Part shown: one piece after another, positions 1-11,333 of the stretch
How the letters are laid out: every line of letters begins with the position of its first letter
How positions within the stretch are numbered: position 1 is the stretch's first letter
Origin: Chrysopilus asiliformis
Taxonomy: Eukaryota > Arthropoda > Insecta > Diptera > Rhagionidae
Direction of reading: 5' to 3'
DNA length: 64,000 nt
Assembly: GCA_964034945.1 (NCBI GenBank)
Contig: OZ035960.1
Coordinates: forward strand, 85,746,148 to 85,810,147
The notes under the pieces: model-generated
The model's database searches: none
The model's input: only the letters and a program-made list of their open reading frames with translations
Told to the model about the DNA's origin: nothing
Made by a program: the position numbers and the translations under genes

Positions 1-1440
1 TATTCTGAATGTACGACAACAAACATTATTAATGTTTTTTTTATCACAAAACTGTTGTGTTACTTCCAAAATCAACAAAAATTTTCTTCATTTCCCCAGG
101 AAGGCCCCTAATCTGTTTACAAAATTACAAACAACAACAACGTCCATTAACTTTGTGAGAGCTTTTTACAAAATTGTAAAAAATTTACCACAGTAAAATA
201 ATTTTTTGGACGCTGTGTATAAAAGCGAGATAAAGCTTAAAAAATAAAATAAATATTTACCTCGCTTTTTTTGGGATACAAAGCGCCCAAAATTTTTTTT
301 CCTTTGAATTAATTTAAGACCTTTTAATACATTTTCTTTTCTGCACTTATTTAAAAAAAATGGAAAAGCAAAAAAAACTGAATTATTTTCTTCCTTGGGC
401 TGGGTATATATTTTAACCTTAATATTTTTTTTTCACAACTGCGGCACATTTAGTTATAACCTATAACACTTTTTTTCAAAGAAGATTGCCTGCGGCCCAT
501 ATTTCGTAAGACATCTATGTTTTTAGCTTATAACAATTGTTTTATATCGATGTGCAAAAACCTGCAAAACCTAATTTGGATTTCAGGAAAACTATTGGAT
601 GAATCGACTTGCATTTTTTATAACATCGATGAGAAAGAGTTAGAACCAGTTGTTTTAATATTTTCATTCCTTTTTATTTTTATCAAATAATAAAACAAAA
701 TCTCATTTCATATTTATAGCAATTAGTTATTATTAATTACATATTATTAACCTTATTTTAATAATTCAGTAAAATGTTATAATGTAGCAAAGCCTGTTTT
801 ATTTTCTATGACCCTTTTATTATTTTTCCGAGATTTCTTTTATTAATTTTCAAATTTCGATTTTTTATGATTCAAATTTTTACAATAGATATATAATTCA
901 GTTTTATTCCAAAAATATATTTTTAAAAATATAATTTTCTGTACAAATTTAAAACAAAAACATAAATTTCTCTATTTTAATAAAAAGAATCAATTCAAAA
1001 ATTCTAGTAAAAAATGGAAATATCGTCGTTTTATAACTTTGTGTAAAGAGAATAACACGAAATAATTTTAAAATTGATCTTAATAGCCTGCTCTTTATTT
1101 AATTACCCTATAGCACATATTTACATAAATTCATTTTCATAAACGAGAATAATAGTAAGAGTATAAATACAGTTATATGTGCGTCTTAAAATTGAAAATG
1201 TGCGGGAATTCCTTATGAAAATATAGCAAAAAAAAAACACTCATGAGTTAAAAATTAAGATGTCGTGGCAGTTTTCGGTATATTTTTTTTATATTTTGTG
1301 TTTAACCTATAAATCATTTCTGATTCACGATTTTTACTCGACCTTATTAGCATTGAACCTGGCTTACAGGTCATAAAAAAATATGAATAAATGTTATATT
1401 ATTTTTGTGTGTGTTTTCTCATCCGAAAAATTTCCCCCAA
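1..1440. other. AT-rich intergenic DNA, nothing recognised
   Basis: Homopolymer-rich, AT-rich sequence with stops in all frames. I see no exon-like frame, no terminal inverted repeat and no RNA gene. Confidence 0.5.
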
Positions 1441-1600
1441 CGATTCAGACATGTCTACTCTAAAACCCTATTAGGAGCCTGTTTCTGACGCTGGCTCACC
1501 GTCATCATAGCCTGCTTTACCAGCTTCCACACCGGCTTACAGGATTTAGGTGGAGTAAGACTCGATTCGAGTACTTTACCCCGATAGCCCCAAACCATAT
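1441..1600 (-). repeat. Dispersed repeat, relative of 57640-57735
   Basis: Read on the minus strand, this stretch (GGCTTACAG... through CAGGCTCCTAAT) resembles the plus strand just upstream of the Helitron-type 3' end at 57784. Shared words include AGGAGCCTGTTTCTG and CCTGCTTTACCA. It is probably a truncated copy of the same element. No function is seen. Confidence 0.5.
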
Positions 1601-1682
1601 ACGAATAAAAAGGGAAGGCAAAAAAATATAAATTCATCAAGTATAAACTCACCGACCTGCATAAAATATAATTAAAAATATT

Positions 1683-1877
1683 GGGCTAGTATTTTTAATC
1701 AGATTTTGGTTCTAAATCGGACTTTGATTCACTCTATTTCTGAAGATACGGAAAAGAAAATCTTTTAAGCAACGTTTTTGATATCGAAAATATTTTCTTT
1801 ATGATATCTCCAAAAGTAGAGTGAATCTGGCGAACACAAAGTCCGACCCAGAATGAGCGACGTCAAAATAGCCTTAA
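1683..1877. repeat. Imperfect foldback element
   Basis: Two arms face each other: CGGACTTTGATTCACTCTA near 1719 and TAGAGTGAATCTGG near 1818, the latter followed by ACAAAGTCCG. The arms are imperfect and the loop is short. It is non-coding and probably a decayed MITE. Confidence 0.5.
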
Positions 1878-2156
1878 ATCCAATATATTTGAAATTGACA
1901 CAAAAAATGTGGTTTTTGTTGGGCTATTTTTTTTAATGAACTTTTGTACGATTTTTTGTTCTTTTAAGTTTTTTATTGATTTTTTAATTTAGGAATTACT
2001 ATTTTAGTTTTTTTTATTTGTGTTTTGTTTTTATTAAGTTTTATTAATTTTTTTATAGGATTTATTTTTATGGGAACTAAACTGAATTTGTGATAAATAA
2101 ACTATTACACTACCCGACAAAAAACCACTTTTTTGTGTTGCCAGATTTTAAAATCT

Positions 2157-2620
2157 TTTTAGGATAATTTGAGGCCGCCGGTGGTTTGACTAGATTGGCT
2201 CTAGTTTTAGAGAAAAGCCCCTAAAAAAGATTTTTTTTTGTTGCTGGCGTATATTTCAATCATTTTAAGGTAATTTGATATCACTTAATCCGAATCTGAA
2301 AATAGTTGGGCTGAATTCGTTTTCCAGTCTTTGAGATTTGATTTGGGTGTTGCGAACAATAATTATTCTTATTGCCAAAACTCAAAAACTAGAACGAATT
2401 CAGCCAAACTACTTCCACATTCGGATTCAGTGGTATCAAATTACCTTAAAATGGTTAAAATTTCCACGGCAATAACAAAAATAAAATTTTTCTGTTTATA
2501 TGGAAATTTTTCGAAAAAAAATAATCTTTGTTTTTTGGCTTTTCTCAAAAACTAGAGCCAATCTGATAAAACCGCTTACAGATTTGGAATCAGCGACGTC
2601 AAATTATCCTGCATAAATTA
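2157..2620. repeat. Foldback element, about 460 bp
   Basis: The left arm carries AGGATAATTTGA near 2161, GATTGGCTCTAGTTTT near 2193 and AAGGTAATTTGATA near 2268. The right arm carries their complements in reverse order: TATCAAATTACCTT near 2435, AAAACTAGAGCCAATC near 2547 and TCAAATTATCCT near 2601. The centre lies near 2350. There is no intact reading frame, so it reads as a non-autonomous foldback transposon. Confidence 0.6.
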
Positions 2621-2687
2621 ATAAATAAATTGTAAAATGTTTGGCAGCAAAATCGCTGTTGTGCGGTGTTATTAAAGTGCGTTTTTT

Positions 2688-2730
2688 TCAGTTTTCAGCT
2701 TTCAGTTTTCAGCTTTCAGTTTTCAGTTTC
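2688..2730. repeat. Short tandem repeat (TTTTCAGC TTTCAG)n
   Basis: Three to four direct copies of a 13-14 bp unit made of TTTTCAG and CTTTCAG. The next 130 bp hold AACGAAAT-type repeats around 2760-2850 that look like a decayed MITE end. Confidence 0.7.
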
Positions 2731-3563
2731 AATACAATGTGTAATGAAATAATGTTATAACGGAACGAAATGAAATTTTTTATCGTTCCAAACCGAAATA
2801 AAATTTGAATTTCGATACATAACGAAATGTATAACGTTACGATTTTTTTTCGTTTTCCATCCCTCACAAAATGATATAACTGATATTCAAATAATTAATC
2901 CTCATTTTGCTCACGATTTAAATTATATGAGATAAGTAAGTTTTCTAACCAAATTTTCGCATTTTTATTTTTGTGCAACTTTCGCAAACTTTTTTAAATG
3001 GCGAGAATATCCTTTATTTAAATTTACCATGATACAAATATGACGTTGTGCCACTCCAACACAAGAAATATTGATTAATTAAAGTTTTTCACTGCTACAA
3101 AATTAATGCAGAACGAACTGGGTATTGAAACTTTTGAAATAAATTAAATTTTTGAAATAAATGTTAGTAAGCCAAATCAATTTTAAAAAAGTGCGCCGCA
3201 GGCAATGTATTTCAAAAAATTTACCGCTGGGAATATTTGCAAAGCCGCCCTGAAAGCATTTTGGCGCCGTCTGCGAGATTCGTTCTTTGCAGCGGCAACA
3301 CTAGAAGATCGGAACGTTTTTCTTGCTTAGTTGCTTTATCGTTCATCATTTCTTTTAGATAAGTTTTCAAATTGATGGGTACCCGAATTTCGTTCTACCC
3401 AAAAACCATAACTCCTGGGTTTTTAGAGCAATTAAACTAAGCAAATCATTGCTTATTTATAGGTTCCAAGATATAAGTTCGTAAATCCCAAAACAGAAAA
3501 AAGATTTTTTTTATAATTATAGTCTTGAATTGGCACCCGGGTTGAATATTAAAATTTCATCTG

Positions 3564-3807
3564 CTAAAAGTGAAATTGTGCTAAGTCCATTTGGTATAAT
3601 TTTCCAGAAGAACAATGAAAACCTTGTTAAATTGTTTTAATTCTCTTTCAATAACACTGAGTTTTCTTTAAATGAGAAAAATTGGGCTCAATTTTCTTTA
3701 AATGAGACTCTGTTTTCTTTAAATGAAAATTAAAATGATGTAACAAGGTTTTTTATTGCTCTTCTGTCAAATTTGGTATAATGGACTTAGCACAATTTCA
3801 CTTTTAA
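3564..3807. repeat. Foldback MITE with internal tandem repeat
   Basis: The ends TAAAAGTGAAATTGTGCTAA and its reverse complement TTAGCACAATTTCACTTTTA bound about 244 bp. The interior has three direct copies of a unit containing TTTTCTTTAAATGAGA (around 3660-3735). It is non-coding. The intervals 2731-3563 and 3808-4331 show nothing recognisable. Confidence 0.65.
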
Positions 3808-4331
3808 CCGACGATTTGCCACTCCTAAACGTTCTTCCAGCGAAAATTTGAAGGGCTTAACTGAAATCTTCCAAAATACTTATATGTATTGTAATTCAGT
3901 AGTTCTTAACCTTTTCTCTATCGCAATCTAGAGTTATATAGAGATCAGCGATCCCATCTTCGACTACCGTTGATCAATTATATTGGAAAGTGCATTTTTC
4001 TAAAGCCGTTTAAAAACAATCATTGTCATCAACGGAGCAACATCCAGGGGTGCGATCTAGGCCTGTCTAATAAAAATTTCGAGATGACCCAGTCTTGTGC
4101 CGCGGGCATCCAATTTCAATATCCCTAGCAAATCTCTAGCAAATCTCTAGCGTTCTGGATTATCCCCCTGAGAGAAGACCAGCCGCGCATCTGCTTCCAA
4201 TAATTAATAAAAGTTAAATAAAACACTAAATAAATAATGCACTAGATAAAATCCCAGACGAAGCGCCGCAAGCGAAAATTTTCATCGTTCAACGTGGAAC
4301 ATAACTCTAAACTTTGTCAAAAATCAATTAA

Positions 4332-5277
4332 CCCGCATCCATCGTTTGTATCAATTTGATACAAATTTAGAATATTAATTATTATATTGTTTCAACGTTT
4401 GAATAATTTCAGTTGAATTTTTGGCTACCTTCCTAACTTTTCAAAACATAAAAAAAACATTTAACAGATGCCGCAAAATGTACCGTTAGGGTTCTACAAA
4501 ATTTGTAACAAATCCAACGGTGTGTATCATTTTGATACACGTGCCAATTTTGTTATCACCTGCATTGCATTCAGTTGTTTATTGAAGCTTGTTGAATAAT
4601 TAGTTTTTTTTATCATAAAAAAATAATTTTCATAATGGCTAGTACGTCAAGTGACGATATATCTGATAGTGATATTGAAAGGTATCCATATGGAAATTAT
4701 GTACCAAACGAAAGTGATTCAAATGATGAAGATGATTTTGTGGATCAAGAAGCAAGAGAACAAAAAATTTTAGTACCTGACTCATGGCTTCAATCAAAAG
4801 ATACATAAAATCTGTATATAAAGGATGATTGACTACAAAATATCAGGCGAAGTGCTGCTGATATCACTGATCATGGTTTGTATAAATTTGTGTCTTTTTA
4901 TGGTGTCATATGTACCTACCAAAAAAAAAAAAGTTTTTCTTCTTAGTACATTGCATACTAAGAAAACTATTCGTGATGAAAATGCAAAAAAACCAGAAAT
5001 TATTCACTATTATAATGAAACAAAAGTGGGTTTTTTGAAGCAAAACTTATGTAAAAAATTCGTATGTCCTAAACATCATTATATTATTTGTGACAAATGT
5101 ATCTAATTTTTATATCTATTATATCTTTGTTCGAAAATAAATAAAGTCTGATGTTATCAATTGACAAAATATAACACCAAATTGTTTTTATAAATCATTT
5201 AATTGGTCTTTTTCTAACATGTATCAAATTGATACACAGCGTACTATTTGTTCGTTAAAATAAACTATGGATGCGGG
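4332..5277 (+). mobile_element. Internally deleted piggyBac-like element
   Basis: The element lies between two TTAA sites (4328-4331 and 5278-5281), the target always used by piggyBac transposases. Its ends are inverted repeats: CCCGCATCCAT at the left and ATGGATGCGGG at the right. Just inside each end, and again near 4520, sits a palindrome of the type TATCAATTTGATA. The interior carries only two remnants of the transposase frame, so it cannot move by itself. The TTAA duplication, matching ends and coding remnant make this assignment firm. Confidence 0.85.
4635..5106 (+). pseudogene. piggyBac transposase remnant (N- and C-terminal ends)
   Basis: The first piece (4635-4808, 57 aa) begins MASTSSDDISDSDIERY and is the Asp/Ser-rich start typical of piggyBac transposases, ending in a stop. 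A second open frame (4825-5106) reads SYVPTKKKKVFLLSTLHT, then KKPEIIHYYNETKVG, then a Cys/His end (CKKFVCPKH, ICDKC) like the C-terminal zinc-binding region. Nearly the whole catalytic core, including the three catalytic aspartates, is missing. It is a decayed coding relic, not a gene. Confidence 0.8.
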
Positions 5278-5350
5278 TTAAATTGATATTTCTCCCGTAA
5301 AAAAATCTGCGCTTCATTAATATTCTTTTAGTCATTCAAAAAAAAAAACA

Positions 5351-5734
5351 TAACAAAAGCTATAATTGCCAATCTGGCAATCATTGGAGACCCGTATGGT
5401 GATATTCGTATCAAAATTCGAACAGTTGTACCAAAATTCCACTTTGAAGTCAAACTTTTGTTTTAAAATTTATTCCAATCGGATTTTAATGTATGGGAGT
5501 TTTATGTAGAATCATATCCTAAATAACTTTTGTTCTTGCACTTTTTTGATAAGATGTACCGTTTTTGAGATATTCAGAAAAACCGTTTTCGTTCGTATGG
5601 GGGGTACCCCCCCTAATGGTCCATTTTTGCCCATTAACGAACTTAGCCTCGCATTTTACGAAAAACGAATCTGCGCAAAATTTCAAGTCTCTAGCTCAAT
5701 CCATGCGCCCGCAATCCGCGCCACAGACAGACAG

Positions 5735-5769
<35 letters not shown>

Positions 5770-5929
5770 GACAGACAGACGGACAGACGGACGGACATGC
5801 AGAAATTAATTATTTTTATCATTCTAAACACACTGGTGTAATTCATTTTTTTGTGTGATGACGGGATCTTGGCGTTACAAACGGTAAGGCAAAGTTAATA
5901 TACCCTTTGGTTTCACCATACGGGTATAA
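5351..5929 (-). mobile_element. HINE copy 1 (DINE-1/Helentron-like)
   Basis: Read on the minus strand the element starts TTATACCCGTATGGTGA. It then has a (GTCY)n microsatellite, an AT-rich body, the inverted sub-terminal repeat TCACCATACGGGT, a stem-loop (ATTGCC AGATT GGCAAT) and the end AGCTTTTGTTA. That order matches Helentron-associated INEs of Drosophila (DINE-1). This copy lacks about 14 bp (TCCAATAAGATTTT) present in the others. The open frames over the GTCY tract (Gln-Thr-Asp-Arg repeats) are artefacts. Confidence 0.75.
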
Positions 5930-6554
5930 ACATATCATAAAATTTTATCGTACCCCGCAGCGCGACCTTCCTAAAAAAATTCTGGTTGGAAACATTGGTG
6001 TAATTTTTTCAGAGATCAAAACCTCCGCGTTAAAAATAGCGTCCCCGTAAAGACCTGACAAGGAACTGATTATATCATGTTATCGCATTAATATAATAAA
6101 TAAAAAGTGGTTTTTATTGTGACAAAATTTCTACTGGACCGAATTTGATGAAACTTTACAGTTAGATGTAGGGTATCATGGAGACTTACATAGGCTACCC
6201 CCTCTTCTGCCATCTTTTATACCGGTGATGGGGTTTGGATGAGGTTTTTACCATTATCTCTCAAGAATAAATTTTGTCTATTAAAATCTGCCCTACCCAT
6301 TTCCGTGCGATTTGTGCCCTTTAAAAAGTCAGACCCGAGGCCGCAGGCCGACTTGTCGGAGGGTTGGACCGTAACTGGATATGTTTATTCTGACTTCTGT
6401 GTGGACTACAACATAACTTCGGGGAGAATGCAGATAATTTTGAATGTCACTTTGCGGTCATCTGTATAGCTATATTCTGAAAAAATATCTGATTTTAAAA
6501 AAAAATACGACAATGCGGCCAGAGCCCATTGTGCAAGAGTCCGTTTTCCAATTA

Positions 6555-6654
6555 CAGTAGAATCCCGGTAATTCGTATTTCAAGGGATCAGCAAATTCAT
6601 ACGAATTAGCGGGATATACGAATTATCGGGGTACGAATTATCGGGATTCTACTG
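6555..6654. mobile_element. pogo/Tigger-like MITE, copy A
   Basis: A 100-bp element begins CAGTAGAATCCCGGTAATTC and ends with the inverted ATTATCGGGATTCTACTG. It is flanked on both sides by TA, the duplication made by Tc1/mariner/pogo elements. It is non-coding. Confidence 0.65.
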
Positions 6655-8453
6655 TATATATTTGCCTGCAGCAAGTATCAATCCAATTTTTTTTTTGATG
6701 GCCAACAACAGGGGAAACCGATTTTTGAAAGCCCCCCCCCCCCAAGTCCTCCGTAGTGCGAACTTGAACGGTTTTCAAAACTGCGCATCGCTCTCACTGT
6801 ACGAGACTATACTCTCGCTATACTACAAAATTCTGAACGAAGTTAAAAAGTCAGGATAGGTATCGATACCTTGATATTTTTAAATATCAATATTTTTCAA
6901 AAATTCGTCGATACTTTTTCATCGATATGCTGCTCTCGATCTTTTTTAGGCATCGATGTTTTGTTTTCGATCATATATGTTTCTATGTGTGATGGTGTGA
7001 TGTTATACAAAAAGCTAACGTGTTTAGCGGACAAGCAACAATGGGCCAAAACCAAACTGTCTGTTTATTTTTTTAAATTCTCTGTTTACTCTGTATGCAT
7101 TTTTAAGTTGTCCAACACAATAAATATTATATCTAAGCCCAGAGATCCCCTTATTAATTACTATTTAATTCAAAAGCAAAGGAAAACTCAAATATTTGAA
7201 AAGAATCCATTCAACATTTGCACAAGAAAAATCATTTGTGATCGGGGAATACTTTAAAATTATCGTAGAGTTCAAAATCTGAAAAAATATCTTAACAATA
7301 AAGTAATAAACGATTAAAAATAATTACATAATATTAAATTTAATAAAGTTCGCATATTTTTTTCGACAAAGTTAATAAATTGATATTACAACTGTTTAAA
7401 TTGTGTTTAAGGTTAACTTTAGAACCTTTGCATCTTAAATGAATTATGAAATTATCACATGATCCTGCATGAGATAACATGTGGATATACCATTAATCTC
7501 AACTTTAATTTTATTTAGCTTGTGATGAATTAACTGAACATTAAAGAAAAATGAATCTTTTGAAAGACTCTTACAGACATGAGACGTTTTGTTTGAAAGT
7601 GAGATAAGTCCACTTTTCTTATTCCGAGAAACGTCAAGACTTCAATTTGCATCGACAGCTATATAGCACAAGTAGTTCATTTACTATTACATAAGTGTTA
7701 GTGATTTGGAATAAATCTTGACAGTTATTGATTTTTGCATCTATTGTTATCATTAAATTGATTTTTTTCCAAAAGTACAGTTGCTTCGCTTTCAAAAACG
7801 TCTCAAATAACTAAACACCAATGCTAAATAAAATTAGCTACTAATATTACAAATTACAAAAGAATTAAAATATAAAGACGGATTGGCTTCGAAAAAAAAA
7901 ATCTGTTTTTCGACATACAGCCATCACTTTTTGATCTTTTATATGTTGAATACACATTTTAATTATAAAATAAATTGTAAAAATATTATATAATATCGCA
8001 CATTTATAAACATAAAAAATTATATGCACTTTTTTATATATAGAGTTATAATTATAAAAAATATATACGTTTAATATAAAAATGTTAAAAATTAATTTAA
8101 AAAAAATTGTTTTATGCTTTGCTTCTTTTTAATTAAAAGTTTTACGTTTATATTCTTATGTTGTTGTTTTTTTACTTTGCGATTTAATGTTGCTATTTTT
8201 TCATTATTTTACTTCGCACGAAAATAAATACATATTTTTTTTATTATAATTATAATAATGCAGATATAAAAATCGTTTTACATTTCTCAATTCTTCTTCT
8301 AAAATACATATTTAAATGTAATAAAAATAATTTTGTTTTAATTAAATTGTTTTAATTTATTCTCCTTACTTTGATTTATTTGTGTTTTGGGTTATCTTTT
8401 TTTCTTAATTATTTTTTTTTTATTTATAATTATTTATATGTAGCATTATTTGT

Positions 8454-8630
8454 TTAAAGTAATTCACATTTGAATCTACGATGGGGAAGTTTATTATGTT
8501 TGCGATTCTTTTTCCCTCGTTGATCTTTATCTTTTCGTATTTCACGTACTAAAGTATAAAATGCATCGTCGACACCCATTCGAGTTTTGGCTGATGTTTC
8601 AACAAATGGTATGCCATACTGCTTAGCGAT
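8454..8630 (-). pseudogene. Ras85D: Duplicated terminal exon of Ras (distal copy)
   Basis: This copy of Ras exon 4 sits 4,679 bp beyond the first. It encodes the same 58 residues plus stop: the ETSAK box, a polybasic tail and the CELL prenylation motif. Its splice acceptor (TTTCTAG) is intact, so it could serve as an alternative last exon if a transcript reads through the proximal copy. It has no upstream exons of its own and cannot make a GTPase alone. I call it a redundant exon rather than a decayed gene; an assembly duplicate remains possible. Confidence 0.85.
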
Positions 8631-9992
8631 CTAGAAATTAAAATAATATTTTCAATTATTTATCAGTTCTTTTTGAACTTTTATAATGGAGAGAAAAAAC
8701 AGATTACTTATAGAGTTTTAATATAAAACTAAGATTTTAAAATACATATACACGGAGACATTCTAGATGAATTCACTTTAACCCGATTGGGTTCTCATGA
8801 AATCTCGAAAATTACTCGTGAATCGCGTAAGTTTACCATTTCTTAATTGAATTGTTAATATTTGTAAAGAAAATCCTTTACGCGACCCTTTAGTTTAATT
8901 TTTCGCTGATTCTAGGTATTTTTAACTTTTAATTTTGTGGCTGCTGAGAGAAGACTGTATAGCCGATAGATTTACACAAATTACTTGAAGAGTGCAAACA
9001 CGCAATCGGTAATTTTATCTGGTTCCATGAATACCCATATTGTGTTTCAGTGATGTCGGCCTTTATAGTAAATACAAATGACATCACTCGGAATAACGAA
9101 TTACAGATCGATTGTCTGAGGCGCGCGCCTCTAGTCACCTCGACTCTAATTTGGTATTCCCTTAGACGCAGGAATCGACTCTAGAGAGATTACATTTTTC
9201 ATCACTAAAGTCCTTTTGGCGTTTTGGTTAAATTAGTCATATCTGCAGGCAATAAATGCCCGTATACGCAGACAATAAGGGTCGTAATGGCAGGATATAA
9301 TATATTTAAGGTCAAAACCAGTTGTTTTGATGATTTTGGTTTTTATTAGGAATGGTGTTTCTATTAGAAAATTTGTTCTATTTGTATTAACTTTTCAAGG
9401 TTTGTGAATTTACTTTCGGTAAATAAATGGAATCGGTCTCGCAAATGATATACCAAAATTCCCGGACAATCATTTTATAAAAATTTCCCAAATGCCAAGC
9501 GCGAACAGACACCTTTAATGTAGTAAAAAGGGAATTTGTAGTGCAAATGTCATGCTAACACGTAAGCAAAAATCTTACTATGCATTTTGCGGTTTTACCA
9601 CTTTTTTACTCAAATTTTGACTGTCGACTCCTAAATCGGCGCGCCAAGATTAAAAAAAAAACTGGGAATACACAAATTTTATAAGAATTTTGAAAAAGAG
9701 ATGGCATTAGGTTCAATTTTCGCATTTTTACGACATGAAAGTCTAAAGAGCTAAACAGAATGGGAGCGTCAACAGCAAGCGGCAACGGTGTGCCGTCGTC
9801 AAATGACGCTGACTTGACACAATGAGAAGCGTCAGCGGCGGGTAGCGACATTTGCTGTCAAATGTTATTCAGTTAAACATGGAAGTGGAAAAAGTTTTGA
9901 AAATAGTGCAAATAGTAGTATGGGTTTATTTTTTACTGGCTCGATGCGGTTTTCCTCTTCCATAAGTCTATATTTTTCTTAATTGAAAAACT

Positions 9993-10608
9993 TAACAAAA
10001 GCTATAATTGCCAATCTGGCAATCATTGGCGACCCGTATGGTGATATTCGTATCAAAATTCGAACAGTTATACCAAAATTCCACTTTGAAGTCAAACTTT
10101 CCAATAAGATTTTTTAAAATTTATTCCAATCGGATTTTGATGTATGGGAGTTTTATGTAGAATCATATCCTAAATAACTTTTGTTCTTGCACTTTTTTGA
10201 TAAGATGCACCGTTTTTGAGATATTCACAAAAAACGATTTCGTTCGTATGGGGGGTACCCCCCCCCCCCCCTAATGGTCCATTTTTGCCCATTAACGAAC
10301 TTAACCTCACATTTTACGAAAAACGGATCTGTGCAAACTTTCAAGTCTCTAGCTCAATCCGTGCGCCCGCAATCCGCGCCACAGACAGACGGACAGACAG
10401 ACAGACAGACGGACAGACAGACAGACGGACAGACGGACAGACGGACAGACGGACAGACGGACAGACGGACGGACATGCTAAATTCAACTTTTTTTTATCA
10501 TTATAAACACACTGGTGTAATTCATTTTTTTGTGTGATGACGGGATCTTGGCGTTACAAACGGTAAGGCAAAGTTAATATACCCTTTGGTTTCACCATAC
10601 GGGTATAA
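9993..10608 (-). mobile_element. HINE copy 2 (recombinant)
   Basis: It has the same architecture as the copy at 5351. Its left flank and nearly all its body match the copy at 14672 (CATTGGCGACCCG, CAGTTATACC, ATGCTAAATTCAAC). Its right flank (ACATATCATAAAA) matches the copy at 5351. The poly-C run has 14 C against 16 in the 14672 copy. This is the pattern of a crossover product. Confidence 0.8.
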
Positions 10609-11233
10609 ACATATCATAAAATTTTATCGTACCCCGCAGCGCGACCTTCCTAAAAAAATTCTGGTTGGAAACATTGGTGTAATTTTTTCAGAGATCAAAA
10701 CCTCCGCGTTAAAAATAGCGTCCCCGTAAAGACCTGACAAGGAACTGATTATATCATGTTATCGCATTAATATAATAAATAAAAAGTGGTTTTTATTGTG
10801 ACAAAATTTCTACTGGACCGAATTTGATGAAACTTTACAGTTAGATGTAGGGTATCATGGAGACTTACATAGACTACCCCCTCTTCTGCCATCTTTTATA
10901 CCGGTGATGGGGTTTGGATGAGGTTTTTACCATTATCTCTCAAGAATAAATTTTGTCTATTAAAATCTGCCCTACCCATTTCCGTGCGATTTGTGCCCTT
11001 TAAAAAGTCAGACCCGAGGCCGCAGGCCGACTTGTCGGAGGGTTGGACCGTAACTGGATATGTTTATTCTGACTTCTGTGTGGACTACAACATAACTTCG
11101 GGGAGAATGCAGATAATTTTGAATGTCACTTTGCGGTCATCTGTATAGCTATATTCTGAAAAAATATCTGATTTTAAAAAAAAATACGACAATGCGGCCA
11201 GAGCCCATTGTGCAAGAGTCCGTTTTCCAATTA

Positions 11234-11333
11234 CAGTAGAATCCCGGTAATTCGTATTTCAAGGGATCAGCAAATTCATACGAATTAGCGGGATATACGA
11301 ATTATCGGGGTACGAATTATCGGGATTCTACTG
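11234..11333. mobile_element. pogo/Tigger-like MITE, copy B
   Basis: Duplicate of the element at 6555 produced by the tandem duplication, with the same CAGTAGAATCCC ends and TA flanks. Confidence 0.65.

Larger units (their letters stand above)
5930..9992. repeat. Tandem duplication, unique segment copy A
   Basis: This 4,063-bp segment recurs at 10609-14671 with an offset of 4,679 bp. By eye the copies are almost identical; I found one substitution (g at 6194, a at 10873). It contains the duplicated last Ras exon, a small pogo-like MITE, a poly-C tract near 6731, a GC-rich GGCCGCAGGCCG word near 6341 resembling Helitron interiors, and otherwise AT-rich non-coding DNA. The short open frames at 6239, 6662, 6871, 8929 and 9606 recur unchanged in copy B only because the DNA is duplicated. 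Confidence 0.95.

Noticed and set aside
5546..5858. Open frames rich in Gln-Thr-Asp-Arg repeats (also at 10216-10537 and 14876-15218)
   Set aside because: They are read-through of the GACA/GACG (GTCY)n microsatellite inside HINEs; two frames are open at once, as expected for a repeat and not for a gene.
6239..7257. Set of small frames repeated exactly at 10918-11936, suggesting conserved genes
   Set aside because: The identity comes from the 4,679-bp duplication. The frames show no domain, and several start on non-ATG codons.
10375..10475. CRISPR-like regular repeat
   Set aside because: The period is 4-8 bp with no unique spacers; it is a (GTCY)n microsatellite in a eukaryotic transposon.
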